Below, piece after piece: positions 17,310 to 26,205 of a stretch of 64,000 nucleotides of DNA; the stretch's first letter is position 1; each line of letters starts with the position of its first letter. The DNA is from Clostridia bacterium (GTDB lineage: Bacteria; Bacillota; DSM-521; Neomoorellales; SLTJ01), in assembly GCA_024653205.1 (NCBI GenBank), contig JANLFO010000009.1, positions 26,350 through 90,349 of the forward strand, given 5' to 3'. The translations under genes and the position numbers were made by a program. The notes under the pieces were generated by a model, which was not told where the DNA came from, ran no database searches, and saw only the letters and a list, made by a program, of their open reading frames with translations.

Positions 17310-17862
17310 GAGGAGTGACCCGGGCGCGGCGGCGGGCCAGGAGGCGAACCCCGGTTGAACCTAGCGGAGCGGAGAGGCGACGGGGTGGAGGCTGCCGCCT
17401 AGGGCTTCTGCCGAGAATATACGGGGCGGCGCCGGTGTACCTGGCGGCTCCCGCCGTGCGGCCCGGCTTCCGGCGGCGTTTGCGTGCGGTCTAACGAGAA
17501 TAGGGACTCTGTAGCGCCGGCTAGTCCGGCGCTCTGCGTCTTCGTGCCGGTGTTGCGCCCGAAGGCACCCGGTTCGCCACCGTGGCAGGACCTTTCCAGG
17601 GGCTGGAGGGACGCGCTACCACCGGCGGCAAGCGTGAGGCCGCAGAACCCCGTCTTTCACCGCTCTGCGCGATTTGACCCGGCGGCCTCTCGACCGGCAT
17701 GGGCCGGCGGAGCGGCTGCCCCTTCTCGTGCTGGGGCGGATGCTAACCCGGCGCGGGTGCTCCCCTAAAGGGGGAGACAATTCTCACTCCTTTTAGGGAT
17801 TTACCTGAGGCCAGAATTTATTTATCATGGATAGGAACATACGGAGGTAGGCGAGGAGAGCC
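17310..17862. other. GC-rich intergenic region between AOR genes
   Basis: No convincing gene in 553 bases; open frames here are Arg/Pro/Ala-rich readings without domains. An imperfect hairpin pairs CCCTAAA at 17763-17769 with TTTAGGG at 17792-17798, extended inward by GGGGAG and CTCC. It could be a terminator for the first AOR unit or a leader element of the second. The AT-rich stretch 17799-17832 before the next ribosome site could hold a promoter, without a clear consensus. Confidence 0.45.
17763..17798 (+). repeat. Hairpin upstream of second AOR gene
   Basis: CCCTAAA (17763-17769) and TTTAGGG (17792-17798) pair; the inner bases GGGGAG and CTCC extend the stem. It lies 65 bases before the AOR start and may separate the two transcription units. 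Confidence 0.55.
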
Positions 17863-19809
17863 ATGAGGTACGCCGAGGCCGGATGTAACCTGGAAATCGA
17901 TCTTTCCCGGGGCACGGTGACGAAAGTTGAAACCGATCCGAGACTGACCGAACTCTACCTCGGAGGTTTGGGTACCAACGCCAAACTGTTGTGGGATCGG
18001 GTTCCCCCCGAAGTGGACCCCTTTTCCCCCGATAACCTGCTCATATTCAGTGCCGGCCTGTTGGGCGGCACCCCCGCGCCGGGTGCCAACCGCACCATTG
18101 TGTCGTCTTATTCCCCTCAGACCCTTCTGATGGGCTTTTCCATGATGGGAGGGTTCTGGGCGCCGGAACTGAAGCTGGCGGGCTACGATAAGGTGGTTCT
18201 CAAGGGCAGGTCGCCGGAGCCGGTGTACATCTGGATACACGACGATCAGGTGGAGATACGCGACGCCCGGCACCTGCGGGGGAAAGGCGCCTACGAAACC
18301 ACCCGGCTCATCCGCGAAGAGCTTAACGAGCCCCGGGCCCAGGTGCTGGCCATTGGCCTGGCGGGGGAGAACCGGGTGTATTACGCCTCCATCGAGCACA
18401 TGCGCTCCAGCGCCAGCCGGCTGGGCCTGGGTGCCGTAATGGGGGATAAGAAAGTAAAGGCCATAGCCGTCCGGGGCAGTAAGGATCTGGCCGTAGCCCG
18501 TCCGGCCGAGTTCTCCGAGCTGTGCGAGGAGGTTCTCCGCTATATCGAGTTTCGCAAGGCCAATCCCATCAAAGGGGTGCCCCCCATCCTGGCCGGTCTG
18601 GGTTCGCCGCAGGAAATGGCCCTGCACGACGAGCAATGGCACGTGGACAGCTTTGCCTGGGGACACGCCCGCCACCGCCGGAAGGGCTTTTGGACCGAAG
18701 AGATCGCCAGGCAGTGGAGCGAAACCCAGTCGAAGGCCATAGAGCGCCTCATAAGCTGCTACAACTGCCCGATGCGGTGCGGGGGGATAATCCGCCACCC
18801 GATGATACAGCGGTACATGATGAAGTGCTACTCCAAGCTGACCTACGTCATGGCCGCCATGGCCGACGACCTGGCCTTCGGCTTTGAAATCGCCGGCCTG
18901 GCGCAGGAATACGGCGTGGACGGGTTCACCACCCCGCAGGTTCTGGCCTTTGCCGTAGAGCTGTACGAGGCCGGTATTCTGACCGATCAGGATATGCCCG
19001 GCTTCCCCAAGGATAACCGGGACAGGTTCTTCTGGCTCCTGGAGAGGATCGTCAGGCGCGAGGGCATAGGAGACGTTCTGGCCAACGGGGTCTACTGGGC
19101 GGCACGCCAGATCGGTCGCGGAGCGGAGGCCTTTGACCACAACACCATCAAGAAGCACGAGCAGGTCCCCATCAAGCTGGGGGTACTGAATCCCATTTAC
19201 TACCTCCTGTGGTCTACCGGAGAGAAGGCCAATATCACTCAGATCGAGGGGCAGGTGCCGCAGGCTCCCTTCCCCACGCGGGAGGAAAGAGAGGAGTTTG
19301 TCAGGGACTGGATCCAGGTTCCTCATGAGAGGTTCAAGGAGTTTATTCTCAACTGGGAACCCGGTACCTTCCCCTACTACCCCACCGTCGACATGGTCTG
19401 CGAACTGGTGGATTGGCAGGAAACCATGCACTACATCGACGACTGCACGGGCGTATGCGCCGGGCTTTCCTCTTTCCCCATCAAGCCGCCCTACCACATC
19501 CACAACTTCCCCCGGATTATCTCTGCCGCCACCGGGCTGGAGCTGGACGAGGACGGGCTCTGGGAAACCATACGGCGCAACCGCAACCTGGTTAGGGGCG
19601 TCAACGTGCGCCGGGGTCTGAGGAGAAAGGACGAGCGTCCGCCCGAGGATCACTGGAAGAAGCGATTTCCGGAGTACGAGGCCAAGCTCCTGGACGAGTA
19701 CTACCGGTTCAAGGGCTGGAATCCGGAGGGCATCCCCACCAGAGAAACCTTAAGCCGGCTCGGTTTGGACTACGTGGCCGAGGACTTGGAGCGGAGAGGG
19801 ATCCTGTAA
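17863..19809 (+). CDS. AOR-family tungsten oxidoreductase, BamB-like
   Basis: Second AOR-family enzyme (648 aa), clearly diverged from the first. It keeps the N-terminal pterin domain (GLAGENRVYYASIEHMRSS, LGLGAVMGDKKVKAI) and the Fe-S ligands SCYNCPMRC near residue 300 plus a later Cys in DDCTGVC. Length and gene order (followed by a small Fe-S protein, then HdrA and MvhD-like genes) match the class II benzoyl-CoA reductase core BamB-BamC with its Hdr-like partners. That is the closest known arrangement, but BamB-like AORs with other substrates exist, so no substrate is assigned. The stop TAA overlaps the next ATG by one base, indicating tight coupling. Confidence 0.85.
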   Translation: MRYAEAGCNLEIDLSRGTVTKVETDPRLTELYLGGLGTNAKLLWDRVPPEVDPFSPDNLLIFSAGLLGGTPAPGANRTIVSSYSPQTLLMGFSMMGGFWAPELKLAGYDKVVLKGRSPEPVYIWIHDDQVEIRDARHLRGKGAYETTRLIREELNEPRAQVLAIGLAGENRVYYASIEHMRSSASRLGLGAVMGDKKVKAIAVRGSKDLAVARPAEFSELCEEVLRYIEFRKANPIKGVPPILAGLGSPQEMALHDEQWHVDSFAWGHARHRRKGFWTEEIARQWSETQSKAIERLISCYNCPMRCGGIIRHPMIQRYMMKCYSKLTYVMAAMADDLAFGFEIAGLAQEYGVDGFTTPQVLAFAVELYEAGILTDQDMPGFPKDNRDRFFWLLERIVRREGIGDVLANGVYWAARQIGRGAEAFDHNTIKKHEQVPIKLGVLNPIYYLLWSTGEKANITQIEGQVPQAPFPTREEREEFVRDWIQVPHERFKEFILNWEPGTFPYYPTVDMVCELVDWQETMHYIDDCTGVCAGLSSFPIKPPYHIHNFPRIISAATGLELDEDGLWETIRRNRNLVRGVNVRRGLRRKDERPPEDHWKKRFPEYEAKLLDEYYRFKGWNPEGIPTRETLSRLGLDYVAEDLERRGIL

Positions 19810-20360
19810 TGGCCAAAAGAAAGGTAAGGGTGATCAAGGTCAACCTGGACGAATGTAACGGCTGCCGGGCCTGCGAGGTGGTGTGCTCGGCCTTTCACGC
19901 CAACCCCAAGTTCAGCACCACCAATCCCGGCCGCTCCCGCATTAGGGTGCATTTCGACCCCTTCCGGAACGTCTTCGTGCCGGTTTTGGCCAGCGCTTAC
20001 ACCGCCTTTGAGTGCCCGGGCCGGAACCGGTATTCGGCCAACGGGACCGAATACGACGAGTGCGCCTTCTGCGGCGTATCCTGCCCGTCCAGGGACCTCT
20101 TCAAGGAGCCGGACTCGGGACTGCCCTTGAAGTGCGACATGTGCGAGCAGGACCCTCCCCTGGAGGAGCCCATGTGCGTGAAGTGGTGCCTGGTTCACGC
20201 CCTGACCTATGAGGAAAGGGAGGAGGAAGTAGAAGAGGCCGCCTTGGATGAACTGGAAACGGGAATGGAATCCCTGGTGGACCGGTTTGGGCCGGAGAAG
20301 GTAATGGACAGCCTGGCGCGGATACTGAGCGGCAAGGGCTACCTCAAGGTTGAGGGTTGA
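19809..20360 (+). CDS. Fe-S electron-transfer protein, BamC-like
   Basis: Polyferredoxin-like protein (183 aa). Cys clusters: CNGCRACEVVC near residue 16, ECPGR near 70, CAFCGVSC near 85, then CDMCEQ and a Cys in MCVKWC near 115-125, enough for three or four [4Fe-4S] clusters of the DMSO-reductase-B/BamC type. It would pass electrons from the adjacent AOR to the HdrA flavoprotein. The C-terminal 50 residues form a Glu-rich helical tail without Cys. ATG 19809 overlaps the AOR stop; HdrA starts 40 bases later. Confidence 0.85.
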   Translation: MAKRKVRVIKVNLDECNGCRACEVVCSAFHANPKFSTTNPGRSRIRVHFDPFRNVFVPVLASAYTAFECPGRNRYSANGTEYDECAFCGVSCPSRDLFKEPDSGLPLKCDMCEQDPPLEEPMCVKWCLVHALTYEEREEEVEEAALDELETGMESLVDRFGPEKVMDSLARILSGKGYLKVEG

Positions 20361-20399
20361 TCAGGGCCTCCGCCTTGAGGTGGAGGGGGTGAGAGAGGG

Positions 20400-23300
20400 A
20401 TGGAGAAGGAAACGGCGACCCGGCAATTGCTCCGGAGCCTGGTGGAGCGCAGGCTGGGAGACGTGATGGTGGTCGGCGGGGGCATCAGCGGCGTCCAGGC
20501 GGCGCTCGACCTGGCCACCGCAGGTTTCAAGGTCTACCTGGTGGAGAAGGGGCCGGCCATCGGGGGCAAGATGTCCCAGCTGGACAAGACTTTCCCCACC
20601 AACGAGTGCTCGATATGAATCCTGGCACCTAAACTGGTCGAGGTCGACCGGCAGATCAACATACAGGTCCTGACCAATACCGAGGTGGAGAGGGTAGAAG
20701 GGGAGGCCGGGGACTTCAGGGTGGCCCTGGTGAAAAAGCCCCGGTATATCATTCTCGACCAGTGCACCGGCTGTACCACCTGCGTGGAATACTGCCCGGT
20801 TACGATTCCCGATCCCTTCAACCAGGGGCTTTCCAGAAACAAGGCCATCCACCTGCACTACTCCCAGGCCGTTCCCCTCATCGCCTACATTGACGAGAAC
20901 TGCCTGTACCTCAAGGAGAAGAAATGCGGCATCTGCGCCGGGGTCTGCGAGAAGAAGGCCATTGATTTTACCCAGAGTCCGGAGAGGATCGAAGTCAGGG
21001 TAGGGGCCATAGTGCTGGCCGCGGGATACGACCTGTCCGACGCGGTGGCGGTCGACGAGTTCGGCTATCAAAGAATGGCCAACGTGGTAACCAGCCTGGA
21101 TTTCGAACGCCTCACCTGCGCTACCGGGCCGTACGAGGGCGAAATCCGGCGGCCCTCGGACCGCAGGCACCCAAAAAAGATAGCCTGGATCCAGTGCGTG
21201 GGCTCGCGGCAGGTGACCGAGGAAGGCAACAGCTACTGTTCGGCAGTCTGCTGCACCTACACGCAGAAGCAGGTCATTCTGGCCAAGGAGCACGACCCGG
21301 AAGTAGAGGCGGTCATATTCCACAACGACATCCGGTCCTACGGCAAGGACTTTGAGCGTTTCTACCGGCGGGCGGCCGGCCTTCCCGGGGTGCGGTTCGT
21401 GCGCAGCTACGCTTCCATCGGCAGGGAAATCCCGGAGACCAAGAACGTTACCGTAAGGTATTCCACCCCGCAAGACGGCGTGCGGGAGGAAGAGTTCGAG
21501 CTGGTGGTCCTGTCGCTGGGTCTCAATCCGCCGGTGCAGGCCAGAGAGCTGGCCGAGAAGTTCGGCATAGAGCTCGAGCCGCACGGGTTCTGCAGGACCA
21601 ATCCCCTGAACCCGGTGGAAACCACCCGTCCCGGAATCTACGTGAGCGGAGCCTTCTGCGGCCCGGCGGACATTCCCGAGGCGGTCTTCAGCGCCAGTGC
21701 CGCCGGTTCCCGCTGCGGCGAGCTGCTGGGCCGGCGGCGGGGGAAGCTCGCCCGGGAAAAGCAGTATCCTCCCGAGAAGGACGTCTCGCAGGAGGAACCC
21801 AGGATCGGCGTCTTCGTATGCTACTGCGGGGCCAACATCGGGCGGGTGGTGGACGTCCCCGCGGTAACCGAGTACGCTTCCACCCTGCCCGGCGTGGTCT
21901 ACGCCCAGCAGCAGTTATTCTCCTGCGCCAGCAACTCCACCAAGGAAATAGCCGACGCCATAAAGGAGAAGGGGCTCAATCGCGTGGTGGTGGCCGCCTG
22001 TACCCCCAGGACGCACGAACCCACCTTCCGCAGCACCCTGCGTGAAGCCGGCCTCAATCAGTATTACTTCGAAATGGCCAACATCCGGGAGCACTGTTCC
22101 TGGGTTCACCCGCGGGAAAAGGAGGCGGCCACGGAGAAGGCTAAGGACCTGGTTCGCATGGCGGTGGCCCGGGCACGGATGCTGGAGGCCCTCCAGGATC
22201 TGGAGCTGCCGGTGACCAAGGTGGCCCTGGTCATCGGCGGCGGCGTGGCCGGCATGACCGCGGCCCTCTCCATAGCCGACCAGGGCTTTGAGGTTCACCT
22301 GGTGGAGAAGCAGGAGGAGCTGGGAGGAACGGCCCGCCGGCTCCACTATACGCTGGAGGGGGTAGACGTCCAGGCCTTCCTGCGGGAGCTGACAGGGAAG
22401 GTCAAGCGGCACCCGAGGATACGCGTGTATACCGGCGCGGAAATCCTCGAGGTCACCGGGTACATCGGCAACTTCCTCACCAGGGTCCGGTGCGCCGATG
22501 AGGTTGCCGAGATAAATCACGGGGTAGCCGTCATCGCCATCGGGGCGGAAGAGTATAAGCCCGACGAGTACCTCTACGGAAAGGACGACCGGGTGCTGAC
22601 CCTCCTGGAGCTGGAGGAACGGATTGCCGGAAAGGACGAGAAGGTAGCCCGCTGCCAAAGCCTGGTGATGATTCAATGCGTGGGCTGCCGGCAGGAGGAC
22701 CGGAACTACTGCAGCCGCGTGTGCTGCAGCCACGCGGTTAAGAACGCGTTGAAACTGAAGGAAATCAACCCGGAGGCGGACGTCTGCGTTCTCTTCCGGG
22801 ACATGAGAACCTACGGCCTGCGGGAAGATTACTACCGGGCGGCGGCGGACAAGGAAGTGAAGTTTATTCGCTACGATGCCGAGAACAAACCCGAGGTGGA
22901 ACCGGCAGAAGCGGAAGAGGACGGCCGGGAAATACTGAGGGTTACCGTGACCGACGCGGTCCTGGGCCGGAGGGTGGCCATCGAGGCCGACCTGGTGGCG
23001 CTGGCGGCGGCCGTGGTGCCGGCGGCCGACACGGGAAGGGTGGCGCAACTGTTCCAGCTCCCCTTGAACGAGGACGGGTTCTTCAAGGAAATCCACGTCA
23101 AGCTGAGGCCGGTGGAGTTCAGTACCGACGGGGTCTTCCTCTGCGGGTCGGCCCACTACCCCAAGCACCTGCCGGAGGTCATCGGCCAGGCCTACGGCGC
23201 CGCCGGCCGGGCGGTGAACATCCTCGCCCGGGACTTCGTCACCACTTCCGGTGCCGTGGCCGAGGTAACGGAGAAAAGGTGCATGGGCTGCGGCGCCTGC

Positions 23301-23522
23301 GCGGCGGCCTGTACCTACGGAGCCATAGAACTCTACGAGGCGCGGGGGGGCAGGAGGGCCAGGGTCAATCCCTTCCTCTGCAAGGGGGACGGCCTGTGTA
23401 ACGCCAAGTGTCCCACCGGAGCCATCGCGCTCAAGCACTACACCGACCGGGCACTGGCAAGCCTGGTGGACGCCTTCGGCGCCGAGCCGGAACCTGCGGC
23501 CTCAAAGGCGGCCGCAGGCTAG
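20400..23522 (+). CDS. hdrA: Double-module HdrA, selenocysteine-containing (in-frame TGA)
   Basis: Flavin electron-transfer (and in Hdr complexes electron-bifurcating) subunit of 1040 aa. An in-frame TGA at 20616-20618 is codon 73, in TNECSI-U-ILAPKLVEV; HdrA proteins have Cys there, so it is read as selenocysteine. The frame continues without other stops and stays homologous. Module 1: Rossmann VVGGGISGVQAAL near residue 23, [4Fe-4S] sites CTGCTTCVEYC (about 122) and CGICAGVC (about 178). Module 2: second FAD Rossmann VIGGGVAGMTAAL near 612. The C-terminus (about 958-1020) is a 2[4Fe-4S] ferredoxin, CMGCGACAAAC. A hairpin 17 bases after TGA resembles a bacterial SECIS. An ordinary caller would split this gene at 20618. 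Confidence 0.92.
20636..20649 (+). promoter_or_regulatory. SECIS-like hairpin of hdrA
   Basis: GGTCGA at 20636-20641 is followed two bases later by its reverse complement TCGACC at 20644-20649; with a realistic loop the stem is GGTC/GACC and the loop GAGGTC. It starts 17 bases after the TGA, a distance typical for bacterial SECIS elements read by SelB, and its loop contains the G/U type bases expected. Confidence 0.6.
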
Positions 23523-23552
23523 CGGGCCAAAGCCGCGAAAGGGGGGAAGCAG

Positions 23553-24356
23553 ATGTCTGCCGGACGAGGGTTCAAACCCAGGCTCCTAGGTTTCGTCTGC
23601 CAGTGGTGAGCGTACGCGGCGGCGGACCTGTCTGGAGTTTCCAGACTTCAATATTCCACCGAAATGCGCTTGGTCCGGGTAATGTGCTCCGGAAGGGTAG
23701 ACCTGGGGCTCATTCTCCGTGCCTTTTACAACCGGGCCGACGGGGTCTTCATCGGGGGCTGCCGCCTGGGCGAGTGCAAGTACGATACTCACGGCAACTA
23801 CCACGCCCTGAACACGGTCTCCCTGGCCAAGAGGCTCCTGGAGCACATGGGTCTGAACCCGGAAAGGCTGAGGATCGCATTCATGTCCTCCAGCGACGGG
23901 GCCTTCTTTGCCCAGGTCAGCAACGAATTCATCAACCGGGTGCGGGAGTTGGGACCCCTGGGCGAGGGGGAGGGGATAGGCCGGGAAGAACTGAACTTGG
24001 CGCTCGGGCAACTGATGAAGCTGGTCCCTTATATCAAGCTGGTGAAAAAGGAAAAGCTGGGCCTTCGTCTGGGCCGCCCGGAGGAATACGAGCGGCTGTA
24101 TACCCGGGAAGAGATAGAAGAGCTGCTGGGTCAGGTGGCTTCCTACTCCATTGACCCGGAGAAGTGCCACGGTTGCATGAGGTGCGCCCGGTTGTGTCCG
24201 GCGGAGGCGATTACCGGAGGCAAGAACGAGGTTCACGTAATCGACCCGGAGAAATGCCTCCGGTGCGGCACGTGCCTGGAGGCCTGCCCGCCCCGCTTCG
24301 GTGCGGTGGTGAGAAAGTCGGAACCCTACCCTCTTCTTGCCCGGGCCGGCGCGTAG
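23553..24356 (+). CDS. MvhD-like selenoprotein fused to 2[4Fe-4S] ferredoxin (in-frame TGA)
   Basis: Electron-input subunit that normally links hydrogenase or another dehydrogenase to HdrA (267 aa). From ATG 23553 (site GGGGGGAAG) the protein reads through TGA at 23607-23609, codon 19, in VCQW-U-AYAAADLSG; MvhD proteins have CxWC there, so Sec replaces the second Cys. Downstream residues RLVRVMCSGRVD and GCRLGECKYDTHGNY are the classic MvhD iron-sulfur region. Residues about 195-250 add a ferredoxin with CHGCMRCARLC and CRCGTCLEAC-type sites, absent in short MvhD (about 140 aa). A callable ORF starts only at 23664, so the N-terminus would be missed. It ends the AOR-Hdr transcript. Confidence 0.92.
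23630..23646 (+). promoter_or_regulatory. SECIS-like hairpin of mvhD
   Basis: GTCTGG (23630-23635), loop AGTTT, CCAGAC (23641-23646): a perfect 6-bp stem with a 5-base loop, 20 bases after the TGA at 23607-23609. Stem length, loop size and distance fit the bacterial SECIS pattern. Confidence 0.75.
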
Positions 24357-24394
24357 CCCTTGCCGGGAGTAGACCGATATCCCGGCAAAGGCTA
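24354..24394 (+). terminator. Terminator-like hairpin after mvhD
   Basis: TAGCC (24354-24358, containing the mvhD stop) pairs with GGCTA (24390-24394), and TTGCCGGGA (24360-24368) pairs with TCCCGGCAA (24380-24388), with one mismatch between the two helices and an 11-base loop. No T-run follows, so termination may need Rho or the converging ahcY transcript. A second imperfect hairpin, GCCACCC...GGGTGGC, lies at about 24423-24456. Confidence 0.55.
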
Positions 24395-24554
24395 TGTCCG
24401 CCCTGAAAGTGTAGCCGCCTCTGCCACCCGTACTCTACTGGTAGAAGGTGGGTGGCGCGCCCGGATGTGACTGGCTCAAAGGATCCGTGGCGTGTCTTCA
24501 GGCCTTCTGCCGGTTCCCACTGCGCGGCGTGGGCGTACAGGAAGAAGTTTCGGT

Positions 24555-25802
24555 TCAGGTTCCGGCCTGCCAGGAGCGAAGGTACTCCTCCTGCGCAGCC
24601 GTCAGCTTTTCCAGCTTTATGCCCATACTGGCCAGCTTGAGCGCCGCCACCTGCCGGTCTATGTCTTCCGGCACCCGGTAGACCTGCCGCTGCAGTTCCT
24701 TTGCCCCGCCCTTGTAAAGCCATTCTACTACCAGAGCCTGGTTGGCAAAGCTCATGTCCATTACCTGGGCCGGATGCCCTTCGGCCGCCGCCAGGTTTAC
24801 CAGCCGGCCCTCGGCCAGGAGGTAGAGCCTGCGGCCGTCGGCCAGACGGAATTCCTCCACGTTGTCCCTCACCCGCTCGCGGGAAACGGCCAGCGCCCGT
24901 AACGCCTCCAGGTTGATCTCCACGTCAAAGTGCCCGGCGTTGGCCAGGATGGCGCCGTCTTTCATGAGCCCGAAATGCTCCTCGTCTATGACGTGCTTGT
25001 TGCCGGTAACCGTGCAGAAGATGTCCCCCTGGCGGGCCGCCTCCTTCATGTCCGTAACCGGATAGCCGTCCATGGCCGCCTCCAGGCCCCGCAGCGGGTC
25101 CGCCTCCACCACCACCACCCGGGCGCCCAGCCCCCGGGCCCGGGCGGCAACCCCCCGGCCGCACCAGCCGTAGCCCACCACCACGAAGGTGCTGCCGGCC
25201 AGAAGATAGTTCGTGGCCCGGATTATACCGTCCACCGCCGACTGCCCGGTGCCGTAACGGTTGTCGAACATGTGCTTGGTCAGGGCGTCGTTGACCGCCA
25301 CCACCGGGTACCGCAACACCCCGGCCCGGGCCATGGCCCGCAGCCGAATCACCCCGGTGGTGGTTTCCTCGGTCCCGGCCGTTACTCCGTCCAACAGCTC
25401 CTGCCGCTGGCGGTGCAGGGTGCTGATCAGGTCGGCGCCGTCGTCCATGGTGATGTGGGGCTTGGTGTCCAGCACCTGGTGGATGTGGCGGTAGTAGGTC
25501 TCCTCGTCTTCTCCGCGCACGGCAAAGGTGGGAACGCCGTAACTTTGGTTGAGGGCGGCAGCCACGTCGTCCTGGGTGGAAAGGGGGTTGGAGGCGCAAA
25601 GGGCCACCTCCGCCCCGCCGGTCTTGAGCAGCCGGACCAGGTTGGCCGTCTCGGTGGTGACGTGCAGGCAGGCGCCGACGCGCAGGCCCACAAGTGGTCT
25701 TTCCTTCTCCCAGCGGCGGGCGATGGACGCCAGGACGGGCATGTGCTGCCCCGCCCAGGCAATGCGTCGCTCGCCCGTAAGGACGAGTTCTTCACGATTC
25801 AT
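24555..25802 (-). CDS. ahcY: Adenosylhomocysteinase
   Basis: S-adenosylhomocysteine hydrolase (415 aa), which splits SAH into adenosine and homocysteine and relieves inhibition of methyltransferases. The NAD site [17 protein letters not shown] lies near residue 205, the substrate region HVTTETANL near 47, DDGADLI near 120, and DNRYGTGQS near 180. The length is that of the shorter bacterial/archaeal form. ATG 25802 is preceded by GAAAGGAGC. It stands alone on the minus strand, convergent with the AOR-Hdr cluster and divergent from the sigma-54 activator; the abundance of methyl-transfer enzymes nearby gives a reason for its presence. Confidence 0.95.
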   Translation of the reverse strand: MNREELVLTGERRIAWAGQHMPVLASIARRWEKERPLVGLRVGACLHVTTETANLVRLLKTGGAEVALCASNPLSTQDDVAAALNQSYGVPTFAVRGEDEETYYRHIHQVLDTKPHITMDDGADLISTLHRQRQELLDGVTAGTEETTTGVIRLRAMARAGVLRYPVVAVNDALTKHMFDNRYGTGQSAVDGIIRATNYLLAGSTFVVVGYGWCGRGVAARARGLGARVVVVEADPLRGLEAAMDGYPVTDMKEAARQGDIFCTVTGNKHVIDEEHFGLMKDGAILANAGHFDVEINLEALRALAVSRERVRDNVEEFRLADGRRLYLLAEGRLVNLAAAEGHPAQVMDMSFANQALVVEWLYKGGAKELQRQVYRVPEDIDRQVAALKLASMGIKLEKLTAAQEEYLRSWQAGT

Positions 25803-26205
25803 ATCGGGTCGTTGCTCCTTTCGTCTTGGTCGGCCCCCGTGTTCGTCCGAGGGATTCCCGGCCCCGGACGGAGGCCCGGCGCCGGCCGATGAACCTCGCC
25901 CAGGTTAGGTTTTCCCAATTATCGTAACGAGTACCGGCCTTCGACACGCCTCCGGATTCTTCCTGCCAAGGGCATCGGGTTTTGTCTCGGACCAATTCCG
26001 TGGACCGAAGGACCTGGGGCACCACCCGCCGAGAAGACATGTCCGTGAACTGTCAGGGACGCCATGCGGTGATTGCGGAGGCGGTAGAAAACCCGGCGCC
26101 CAAGGAGGGAGTTAAGAGGATAAGGTAGAAGTTCAGATATTAAGAACTGCTTGATGTGGCACACGATTACCCTCGATAATCTCGGTGGGCCGAAGGGGTG
26201 GGAAC
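25803..26205. other. Divergent intergenic region ahcY / sigma-54 activator
   Basis: No gene found in 403 bases. On the minus strand GATAAT (revcomp of 25918-25923) is a possible -10 for ahcY, without a good -35. I looked for SAM- or SAH-riboswitch hallmarks in the ahcY leader and saw none that I could defend. TGGCAC at 26156-26161 resembles a sigma-54 -24 element but lacks the matching -12. Confidence 0.35.

Noticed and set aside
17484..17768. 94-codon frame between the AOR genes
   Set aside because: Pro/Ala/Arg-rich, no ribosome site; it ends in the hairpin that precedes the next transcription unit.
20619..20684. TGA in hdrA as an ordinary nonsense mutation or sequencing error
   Set aside because: It falls at the conserved Cys, a second TGA with the same logic occurs in the next gene, and both have hairpins at SECIS distance.
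26156..26170. TGGCAC as a sigma-54 promoter for the activator gene
   Set aside because: The -12 element is missing (TACC instead of TTGC), unlike the good match at 27729.
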